From positions 1 through 14,207 of the forward strand of contig SYGW01000098.1 of assembly GCA_005800255.1 (NCBI GenBank): DNA of 14,207 nt, in the 5' to 3' direction. The stretch's first letter is position 1. Every line of letters begins with the position of its first letter. A program made the position numbers and the translations under genes. Source of the stretch: Nitrospiraceae bacterium (lineage in GTDB: Bacteria; Nitrospirota; Nitrospiria; Nitrospirales; Nitrospiraceae). Under the pieces are notes generated by a model. The model did not search any database. It saw only the letters and a program-made list of their open reading frames with translations, and was not told where the DNA came from. Shown piece after piece: positions 1 to 5,684 of the stretch.

Positions 1-26
1 ACTGACGATGACGGAGCGGAGCCGGT

Positions 27-344
27 CTAGGTAGGTAGCGAGCTGATGAGCGACTCCAGACTCTTCGTGACCATCATGTCGCCGTTTTTCGTGGAGACGT
101 CGATGCCGGTGGCGCAGACGGTCCGGCATTCGTCGATGCGATCCAGCTTGTGCAGCGATTGGGCCAGGGCATAGTAGGCGGCTGAGTAGGCGGGTTTGAC
201 CGTGACGCATTGCTGCAGGGCCTTGGCCGCTTCTTCAAAGTTCGCATCTTCCATGTAGGCCTTCCCCAGACCGAACCAGGCGACTTCGTCGGTCGGATCG
301 ATCTCCAGGACTTTTTTGAGCGGTTCAATGCGGCGGTTCGCCAT
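27..344 (-). CDS. TPR repeat protein
   Basis: This is a 105-residue protein made almost entirely of tetratricopeptide repeats, which act as protein-protein interaction scaffolds. Two repeats are visible: one starting at AWFGLGKAYMEDANFEEAAK (about residues 22-55) and one at AYYALAQSLHKLDRIDEC (about 56-90), each with the small/large residue spacing of TPR helices. No signal peptide or membrane segment is seen, so it is probably cytoplasmic. The start is the ATG at 344-342: a GGAGG lies 5 bases before it, and the possible upstream TTG at 356 falls inside that ribosome binding site. It is transcribed away from the deacetylase operon, and its downstream neighbour is outside the window. The specific partner is unknown. 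The fold call is firm; the function is not. Confidence 0.8.
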   Translation of the reverse strand: MANRRIEPLKKVLEIDPTDEVAWFGLGKAYMEDANFEEAAKALQQCVTVKPAYSAAYYALAQSLHKLDRIDECRTVCATGIDVSTKNGDMMVTKSLESLISSLPT

Positions 345-365
345 GGTTTCCTCCAAGTATATGCG

Positions 366-395
366 ACGATAGCAGCGGCGAACGCTCGTTGTCTA
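366..395 (-). promoter_or_regulatory. Possible sigma-70 promoter of the TPR gene
   Basis: Read on the minus strand there is TAGACA (395-390, five of six to the -35 consensus), an 18-base spacer and TATCGT (371-366, four of six to the -10), about 20 bases upstream of the TPR ribosome binding site. The position is reasonable, but the -10 is poor, so this is a weak call. Confidence 0.3.
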
Positions 396-400
396 TGCGT

Positions 401-429
401 TTGACTGCGTGCTAATCTGATTTTATCCG
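401..429 (+). promoter_or_regulatory. Possible promoter of the deacetylase operon
   Basis: TTGACT (401-406, five of six to the -35) is followed 17 bases later by TATCCG (424-429, only the first three bases match the -10). A short palindrome ATCCGT-C-ACGGAT (425-437) overlaps the -10 and could be an operator. This is the only plausible plus-strand promoter in the 357-480 intergenic region, but the -10 is weak. Confidence 0.25.
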
Positions 430-449
430 TCACGGATGATATGTCTCAT

Positions 450-471
450 GTTTTACGTTTAACGTTTCACG
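450..471 (-). repeat. 7-bp tandem repeat (CGTGAAA-type), three units
   Basis: On the minus strand the sequence reads as three 7-base units, CGTGAAA, CGTTAAA and CGTAAAA. The same unit family recurs at 4958-4980 inside a larger inverted repeat. Here it sits 9 bases before the deacetylase start codon, in the place a Shine-Dalgarno sequence would normally occupy. It is not in a coding region. Confidence 0.6.
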
Positions 472-480
472 GATTTCGTC

Positions 481-1425
481 ATGGGCAACACTGGACTCCT
501 TTACGATCCACGCTATCTTGAACACGATATGGGCACCGGCCATCCTGAGTCGCCTAATCGGCTGCGTGCCATCATGCAGCAGTTGGAGCAGAGCGGGACT
601 GCGGCCCGGTTGACCAGGATTGCACCGCGAAAGGCGGAAGACGAATGGATTATGCAGATCCACGAGGCGTCCTATCTTGAGATGTTGAAGGCTGAGGCCC
701 CGGCAACTGGGCGGGTCTCCCTCGATGCCGATACCTCCATGTCTCCCGGTTCCTTGACCGCGGCCTATCTGGCAGCAGGCGGAGCCTTGGCGGCGGTCGA
801 TGCGATTCTGTCGAAAGATGTCGATCATGTGTTCTGCGCGGTGCGGCCTCCGGGACACCATGCAGAGGCGGGGCATGCGATGGGTTTCTGCCTCTTCAAT
901 AATGTGGCGATTGCCGCGCGTTACGCGCAGAAACGTTATGGGCTGAGCCGGGTCTTGATCGTCGATTGGGACGTGCATCACGGGAACGGCACGCAGCATA
1001 GTTTTGAAGAGGATCCGTCGGTCTTGTTCTTCAGCACCCATCAGTTTCCCCATTACCCAGGCACAGGCCGCGCGACAGAGCGGGGCCGAGGGGCAGGGGA
1101 GGGGTTTACGATCAATGTGCCGATGGAAGCGGGGGAGGGCGATGAGGAGTACCGTACCGTCTTTCAGAAAACGTTGGCCCCGGCCGCCGATGCGTTCAAG
1201 CCGGAATTCGTGATCATCTCGGCTGGCTTCGATGCCCATCAAGAGGATCCGCTTGCGAGCATGGGGTTGACCGAAGAGGGCTACGAGGACCTCACCGGCA
1301 TTGTGGCCGGCATTGCCAAACGTCATGCGAATGGTCGCATCCTCTCGTCGCTTGAAGGCGGGTATCATCTGACAGCCTTAGCTACGTCGGTGGATCGCCA
1401 CATCCGGGCTCTCTTGGCCGCATGA
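481..1425 (+). CDS. Histone deacetylase family (class II / acetylpolyamine amidohydrolase-like) protein
   Basis: This 314-residue zinc hydrolase removes acetyl groups from acetyl-lysine or acetylated polyamines and is probably cytoplasmic. The whole family motif set is present in order: GHPESPNRL (20-28), RPPGHHAE with the catalytic His pair H126/H127, the FCLFNN segment (137-141 region), DWDVHHGNGT with zinc ligands D164 and H166, SAGFDAH with the third zinc ligand D251, and EGGY with the transition-state Tyr Y295. The length is normal for bacterial members. The start at 481 fits the family N-terminus (TGLLYDPRYLEHD), although no clear Shine-Dalgarno is seen; a 7-bp repeat lies just upstream. 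Its stop overlaps the next start as ATGA, so it is translationally coupled to the cytochrome gene. Substrate cannot be told from sequence; AcuC-like protein deacetylation and polyamine deacetylation are both possible. Confidence 0.92.
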   Translation: MGNTGLLYDPRYLEHDMGTGHPESPNRLRAIMQQLEQSGTAARLTRIAPRKAEDEWIMQIHEASYLEMLKAEAPATGRVSLDADTSMSPGSLTAAYLAAGGALAAVDAILSKDVDHVFCAVRPPGHHAEAGHAMGFCLFNNVAIAARYAQKRYGLSRVLIVDWDVHHGNGTQHSFEEDPSVLFFSTHQFPHYPGTGRATERGRGAGEGFTINVPMEAGEGDEEYRTVFQKTLAPAADAFKPEFVIISAGFDAHQEDPLASMGLTEEGYEDLTGIVAGIAKRHANGRILSSLEGGYHLTALATSVDRHIRALLAA

Positions 1426-2708
1426 AAACCCCTTTTAAGATTCTACTCGGGTCTGCTCTGGTTGGTCTGCTCGTGTATCTCTATTACACCGAGGTTAAGC
1501 CGGTCGTGATCTTCGGACTGCGCGATGATTACGCCCATGCGATTCCATTGCAAAAGATCCCGAAGGGGCTGACGAGTTTGAAGGCCGAATCCTGCGGGCA
1601 ATGCCATCGCGCGATCTATGACGAATGGAAGACGAGTATCCATGCCCATGCCTATGAAGATCCGTTCTTCCAGGCCTATTGGAAAAAGGATCAGAAGATT
1701 TGGGTTTGTTTGAACTGCCACACCCCGCTGGAAAACCAGCAGCCGACCTTGGTGAAGGAGATTCCGCGATGGCGCGTCGAGAAGGCGGTGCAAGAGCCTA
1801 ATCCGCATTACGACCCTGAGTATCAGAAGGAGTCGGTGACCTGCGCGGCCTGCCATGTGCGGGATGGAGTGCTCTATGGACCGTTTGAAGACTCCGCCGC
1901 GCCGCATCCGACCAAGTTCGATCCGAGTTTTCGCACCGCGCAGATCTGCCAGCGTTGCCATAACGTGGTGTCCGGTCCCGCCCAGTTCTATAATGTGGGG
2001 CCTTGCGGGACCTATTCGGAGTACGAAGGCAAGTTCTTCATGCAGGAACGGGGCTTCATTTGCCAGAGTTGTCACATGCCTGAAATCGACCGGCCCGTGG
2101 CGACGAATAGTCCGATCCGGCGGGGACGGCAGCATCTCTGGCGCGGCGGGCACGACCCGGACATGGTGAAACGGGCTGTGGGGGTGCAGGTCAAGGCCGA
2201 TACCGTTTCGCCCAAGCCGGGCGATCGAGTGAGTTTTACTCTCACCGTTATTAACGCGGGAGCCGGCCATAAGATTCCGACCGGCGATCCGGACCGGTTT
2301 TTCACGGTGGAGTTTTCGGTGGAGGACCGGCAGGGGAAGGTACTCGATCAGCAGACCTCCACGATGGGCCGCTGGATCATGTGGCAGCCGGCTATCGTCG
2401 AGTTGTATGATAATCGTCTCTTGCCCCTGGCCAGCCGGGAGTACCAGTTTGCGTACCAGCTCCCGGCTCAGGCAGAGGGCTTGAAAGTCAAGGCGCGGGT
2501 GCAGTACCACATCCTGACCGACAAGCAGCATGAGATGTTGCAGACTCAATATGGATTGACGGGAAACGATCCCTACCGATTCGTCGTGTACGAGCGGGAG
2601 TTCCCGCTGTCCGGCGATCTTGCTGCGGCGTTGAACGAGAGCGAGCGGGCAGCGGCCCTGAGCCGCCAGCCTGAGGGGACCAGTTGTAAGGCCGGAGCTG
2701 CGGGCTGA
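1422..2708 (+). CDS. Membrane-anchored pentaheme cytochrome c (c554-like)
   Basis: This 428-residue protein is exported and probably tethered by an uncleaved N-terminal helix (about residues 7-22, with only short polar sequence before it), so the body lies in the periplasm. It has five CXXCH heme c sites: CGQCH (58-62), CLNCH (96-100), CAACH (141-145), CQRCH (176-180) and CQSCH (214-218). Extra histidines at H74, H76 and H244 could be distal ligands. The C-terminal part (about 250-395) has no heme motif and looks like an Ig-like beta-sandwich. This arrangement resembles cytochrome c554-family multiheme proteins that move electrons in nitrogen or sulfur metabolism, but the actual redox partner is unknown. 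The start codon overlaps the deacetylase stop by 4 bases and the rhodanese gene follows after 31 bases, so the three are one operon. Confidence 0.9.
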   Translation: MKTPFKILLGSALVGLLVYLYYTEVKPVVIFGLRDDYAHAIPLQKIPKGLTSLKAESCGQCHRAIYDEWKTSIHAHAYEDPFFQAYWKKDQKIWVCLNCHTPLENQQPTLVKEIPRWRVEKAVQEPNPHYDPEYQKESVTCAACHVRDGVLYGPFEDSAAPHPTKFDPSFRTAQICQRCHNVVSGPAQFYNVGPCGTYSEYEGKFFMQERGFICQSCHMPEIDRPVATNSPIRRGRQHLWRGGHDPDMVKRAVGVQVKADTVSPKPGDRVSFTLTVINAGAGHKIPTGDPDRFFTVEFSVEDRQGKVLDQQTSTMGRWIMWQPAIVELYDNRLLPLASREYQFAYQLPAQAEGLKVKARVQYHILTDKQHEMLQTQYGLTGNDPYRFVVYEREFPLSGDLAAALNESERAAALSRQPEGTSCKAGAAG

Positions 2709-2739
2709 CCGCTGACAGCTTAAACCACAAAGGAACGAC

Positions 2740-3618
2740 ATGACACACCCGTTGCTGATCGATACAGAAACTCTTCAGCAGAGCTTGGGCCAGCCAGGCC
2801 TGGTGATTCTGGATGTGCGGGGGCGGGCCGCCTACGAGTTTGGTGGCCATATTCCCGGCGCGGTGCATTCGACCTGGCATGAGTACAGCGACCCCAAGGC
2901 CGTGCCGAAGGGTCTGCTCGATCCCGATCACGCCAGGCTGGAACAGAAGATTCGCGCTTTGGGCATCAGTCAGGACAGCGATGTGGTGATTTATTCCAAC
3001 CCCTTCGACAACTGGGGCGACGAAGGTCGCATGTTCTGGATGCTGGAATATTTCGGCCATACGAAGCTGCGGATTCTTGACGGAGGATGGGTCAAGTGGG
3101 TGCAGGAAAAACGGCCGTTCGAACATGGCTGTGTGACGCCCAAGCCCGGGACCTTTACCGTCACGCCGGTGGCTGCCGTGATTGCCCACAAAGACGAGTT
3201 GAAGCAGTTGGTAAAACAGCCGCGTCCCGGCACTGCAATTCTGGATGCGCGCAGCCTCGAAGAATATCTCGGAAAGGAGGTTTCGGGTATTCCGCGGCCT
3301 GGCCACATTCCCACCGCGATCCATCTGGCCTGGACGGGGTTCCTGCAGCCGAATGCCACGCTGAAAGATCTGGAGACGATTCGGGAGAGTCTGGCCGACA
3401 AGGGGCTAACCCAGGATCACGAGGTCATCTGTTATTGCACCGGTGGCGTCCGCTCGGCTTGGCTCTACTTTGTCCTGAAGCTGGCCGGCTACCGGAAGGT
3501 CCACAACTATCCTGGATCCTGGTGGGAATGGAGCCGGGACTTCTCCTGTCCGGTGGAAAAAGACGCCAAGGGATTGCAGCGTATTCTGAACGTGGACCCA
3601 CAAGTGCGGCCTTCTTGA
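2740..3618 (+). CDS. Two-domain rhodanese (thiosulfate/3-mercaptopyruvate sulfurtransferase)
   Basis: This 292-residue enzyme transfers sulfane sulfur from thiosulfate or mercaptopyruvate to a thiophilic acceptor. It has the usual tandem layout: an inactive N-terminal rhodanese domain (about 5-125; LVILDVRGRAAYEFGGHIPGA, with the loop YSNPFDNWGDEGR lacking Cys) and a catalytic C-terminal domain (about 145-280). The active-site loop is C233-TGGVR, giving a Cys persulfide; the CTGGVR sequence differs from both the classical thiosulfate (CRKGVT) and mercaptopyruvate (CGSGVT) loops, so substrate is uncertain. There is no signal peptide, so it is probably cytoplasmic. AAGGAA lies 6 bases before the ATG. 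It is the last gene of the deacetylase-cytochrome operon. A TTGACA (3615-3620) overlaps its stop codon and might belong to a promoter for the next gene. Confidence 0.92.
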   Translation: MTHPLLIDTETLQQSLGQPGLVILDVRGRAAYEFGGHIPGAVHSTWHEYSDPKAVPKGLLDPDHARLEQKIRALGISQDSDVVIYSNPFDNWGDEGRMFWMLEYFGHTKLRILDGGWVKWVQEKRPFEHGCVTPKPGTFTVTPVAAVIAHKDELKQLVKQPRPGTAILDARSLEEYLGKEVSGIPRPGHIPTAIHLAWTGFLQPNATLKDLETIRESLADKGLTQDHEVICYCTGGVRSAWLYFVLKLAGYRKVHNYPGSWWEWSRDFSCPVEKDAKGLQRILNVDPQVRPS

Positions 3619-3710
3619 CAGTTTAAAATTGGCTGTGTAAGGTGAGCGAGTTGGTGATTCTGTAACGGTTTATATCGGTCGAATAAAGCTTAACCCTTGA
3701 GGAGGAACCC

Positions 3711-4058
3711 ATGAAAATGAGAATCCATCGTGAAGCACTGGTCGTGGCGGCGGTTGCCGTGCTCGTTGGTTTCCCGCTGTTCAGTGGGTTCGCCCTTGCC
3801 GATAACAAGCATGTGAGCGAAGCGGTCGAACATGCCAAGGAAGCGGTCTCGCATGGCAAGCAGGGACATGCCGATGCCCTGGTGCAGCATGCCGAGGGAG
3901 CGCTCAAGCATGCCGAAGCGTCAGGCCTGAAGAACCCGCATCTGGACGAAGGTATTAAACATCTCGTGGAAGCCGTGGTCCATGGCAGGGCCGGTCACGC
4001 CGATGTGGCCACTCGGCATGCCGAGGGCGCAGTCACCCATTTATCTGAAGTGAAGTAA
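3711..4058 (+). CDS. smbP: SmbP-like small metal-binding periplasmic protein
   Basis: This 115-residue preprotein has a classical signal peptide (Arg/Lys start, hydrophobic 9-26, cleavage expected after ALA30), leaving an 85-residue mature helical protein. The mature part carries 12 histidines in four exact triads spaced by 7 residues (34/41/48, 53/60/67, 77/84/91, 96/103/110), set in the repeating pattern HxxEAxxHGKxGHAD. This closely resembles SmbP of Nitrosomonas europaea, a four-helix bundle that binds copper and other divalent metals in the periplasm. Metal buffering or detoxification is the likely role. GAGGAGG 5 bases before the ATG at 3711 fixes the start over the ATG at 3717. The gene has its own 92-base upstream region, in which no strong promoter is evident, and is followed by a hairpin terminator candidate, so it may be a separate unit. 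Confidence 0.88.
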   Translation: MKMRIHREALVVAAVAVLVGFPLFSGFALADNKHVSEAVEHAKEAVSHGKQGHADALVQHAEGALKHAEASGLKNPHLDEGIKHLVEAVVHGRAGHADVATRHAEGAVTHLSEVK

Positions 4059-4080
4059 GCCGTTCAGTCAGAGTTTTTCG

Positions 4081-4114
4081 GAACGGGCAGGGGCGACCCT
4101 GCCCGTTCTGCTTT
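4081..4114 (+). terminator. Perfect 12-bp hairpin after smbP
   Basis: GAACGGGCAGGG (4081-4092) pairs perfectly with 4097-4108 around a GCGA tetraloop (GNRA type), followed by TGCTTT. It lies 22 bases after the smbP stop and just before the nitrilase ribosome binding site. The T-tract is short, so termination may be partial; it could instead protect the smbP mRNA 3' end. Confidence 0.6.
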
Positions 4115-4128
4115 AGGAGCAGGATGGC

Positions 4129-4917
4129 ATGCGAGTCGGATATTTTCAGTTTGCCCCACAGTTCGGGGAGGTGTCGCGCAATCTCGATACGATTGCGCAT
4201 ACGCTCGATCGGGCGGATGCCGATGTGATCGTTTTGCCGGAGTTGTGCGCCTCCGGCTATCAGTTCACCTCGCAGCAGGAAGCAAACGTTCTGGCGGAGT
4301 CTGTGCCGGATGGACCGACCACGCAACGGCTGATCGATCTGGCAAAGCGTCGCAAGATGGTGATTGTCGCCGGTCTTTCCGAGCGGGCCGGATCGGTTTG
4401 CTATAACTCCGCCGTGGTCGTCGGCCCATCCGGGTTCATCGGCTGTTATCGCAAGACCCATCTGTTTTTCGAAGAAACGCTGTTCTTTACGCCGGGCGAC
4501 ACGGGGTTTCAGGTGTGGGATATCGGACCGGCCAAGATTGGCGTGATGATCTGTTTCGACTGGTATTACCCGGAAGCGGCTCGCACCCTGGCGCTCAAGG
4601 GGGCGGAGATCATCTGTCATCCCTCAAACCTAGTATTGCCGGATTGCCCCGATTCCATGCCGGTTCGCTGCCGGGAGAATCGCGTCTTCGCGATCACGAG
4701 CAACCGGACTGGCAGTGAAGCGCGAGGGGGCAAAGACCGGCTGACCTTTATCGGAAACAGCGAAGTCGTCGCTCCCAAGGGGGCGATTCTGCATCGTGCG
4801 CCGCGCGAGCAGGACGAACTGTACATGGTTGAGATCGATCCTGCCGAGGCGCGGAACAAAGCCCTCACCCCGTACAATGATCTGCTTCGTGATCGGCGCG
4901 AATCCCTCTACCGCTAA
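4129..4917 (+). CDS. Nitrilase-superfamily carbon-nitrogen hydrolase
   Basis: This 262-residue cytoplasmic hydrolase cleaves a non-peptide C-N bond (amide, carbamoyl or nitrile). The catalytic triad is visible: E38 in LPELCASGY, K109 in CYRKTHLF and C142 in MICFDWYYPE, with the second conserved Glu at 115/116. The region from CFDWYYPE through HPSNLVLP and the RRES ending resembles the thermoactive nitrilase of Pyrococcus abyssi, which is also 262 residues by my recollection, so small aliphatic nitriles or amides are possible substrates; omega-amidase or N-carbamoyl hydrolase activity cannot be excluded. AGGAG (4115-4119) lies 9 bases before the ATG; an ATG at 4124 is out of frame. It follows smbP after a hairpin and is followed directly by a repeat element. 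Confidence 0.9.
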   Translation: MRVGYFQFAPQFGEVSRNLDTIAHTLDRADADVIVLPELCASGYQFTSQQEANVLAESVPDGPTTQRLIDLAKRRKMVIVAGLSERAGSVCYNSAVVVGPSGFIGCYRKTHLFFEETLFFTPGDTGFQVWDIGPAKIGVMICFDWYYPEAARTLALKGAEIICHPSNLVLPDCPDSMPVRCRENRVFAITSNRTGSEARGGKDRLTFIGNSEVVAPKGAILHRAPREQDELYMVEIDPAEARNKALTPYNDLLRDRRESLYR

Positions 4918-5031
4918 CAGGATGCTGAAACAGACCGCCAGCTTCGTTCTCGGGGTTCGTGAAACGTAAAACGTGAAACGAGGGTCAGCTCGAAGTTACG
5001 GCCTTGCTGGACGGCCTGTTTGAGCATCCTG
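4918..5031. repeat. Composite interspersed inverted repeat (REP/MITE-like)
   Basis: Two arms form an imperfect inverted repeat: CAGGATGCTGAAACAGACCG continuing to 4942 on the left, and its near complement at 5006-5031 on the right, with two mismatches and one single-base gap over 26 positions. Between the arms lies a 7-bp tandem repeat (4958-4980) and GC-rich filler. There is no ORF. The element begins immediately after the nitrilase stop codon. I associate arms reading AGGATGCT...CCAGC with dispersed repeats in Nitrospira genomes, but this is memory and not a search result. Confidence 0.7.
4958..4980 (+). repeat. 7-bp tandem repeat (CGTGAAA-type), three units plus CG
   Basis: The units read CGTGAAA, CGTAAAA, CGTGAAA and then CG. 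It is the same unit family as at 450-471 (opposite strand), here in the centre of the inverted repeat. Confidence 0.65.
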
Positions 5032-5102
5032 CTTTGTCCATCGGCAGAGTTTGGTTTTCGTGCTGCTTGCACACCACCGGTCCGCACGGTAGGATTATGG
5101 CT

Positions 5103-5663
5103 ATGCAAGCTCCACTCGGGAAAGGCATCTTCCTCATTGCTGCGCCGTCCTTGCGCGATCCGAACTTCCGGCAGACCGTCGTATTGCTCTGCGAACATGG
5201 GGCGGAGGGTGCGCTGGGCGTCGTGGTCAATCGCCCGACGGCCATGTCGGTTTCGGAGGCCTTGCCGCAAGTGCCGATCCTGGAAGGCCAACGGCATGTG
5301 TTGTTTTCAGGAGGGCCGGTGCAGACGAATCAGGTCATGATGCTCTATCGCCTGGATCAACTGCCTGAGAATTCCCACCATGTGTTCGACGGGATTTGTC
5401 TCGGAGGGGATGCAGAGCTGGTCGATCGTATTTTGACTGCCAGTGAAGGGCGCGAGGCGTTCCGCGCCTACCTCGGCTATTCCGGCTGGGGGCCAGGGCA
5501 ACTGGAGTCCGAGATGAAGACCGGGTCCTGGTTCACCATTCCGGCAGACCCCAATGTCGTCTTCGACAAGGATCCCACCCGTGTCTGGCCCGATATCGTG
5601 AGTGCGCTCGGTGACGACTATCGTCTGTATGCGGACATGCCGTTCGACCCCTCTTTGAACTAG
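5103..5663 (+). CDS. YqgE/AlgH family protein (DUF179)
   Basis: This 186-residue protein belongs to the widespread YqgE/AlgH family, whose molecular function is still unclear; in Pseudomonas AlgH has been linked to alginate regulation. Family hallmarks are all present: GIFLIAAPSLRDPNFRQTVV near the N-terminus, GALGVVVNRPT, LFSGGPV, LGYSGWGPGQLESEM, and a final FDKDPTRVWPDIV. The length matches E. coli YqgE (about 187). The start is chosen at 5103, where an AGGA (5091-5094) is 8 bases away; 5097 (adding Met-Ala) is the alternative, and anything further upstream would run into the repeat element. It converges on uvrA with only 21 bases between stops and no terminator seen. TTGCAC-17-TAGGAT (5067-5095) is a weak possible promoter that would give an almost leaderless mRNA. 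Confidence 0.9.
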   Translation: MQAPLGKGIFLIAAPSLRDPNFRQTVVLLCEHGAEGALGVVVNRPTAMSVSEALPQVPILEGQRHVLFSGGPVQTNQVMMLYRLDQLPENSHHVFDGICLGGDAELVDRILTASEGREAFRAYLGYSGWGPGQLESEMKTGSWFTIPADPNVVFDKDPTRVWPDIVSALGDDYRLYADMPFDPSLN

Positions 5664-5684
5664 GAGGCTGCGTAGGCGTCTCGT

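Noticed and set aside
1443..2741. A 432-residue minus-strand frame opposite the cytochrome gene.
   Set aside because: It is the antisense shadow of a gene with five heme motifs; its own translation shows no domain character.
5004..5102. Upstream start for the YqgE/AlgH gene at 5004.
   Set aside because: It would place the N-terminus in the right arm of the inverted repeat and add 33 residues not found in the family.
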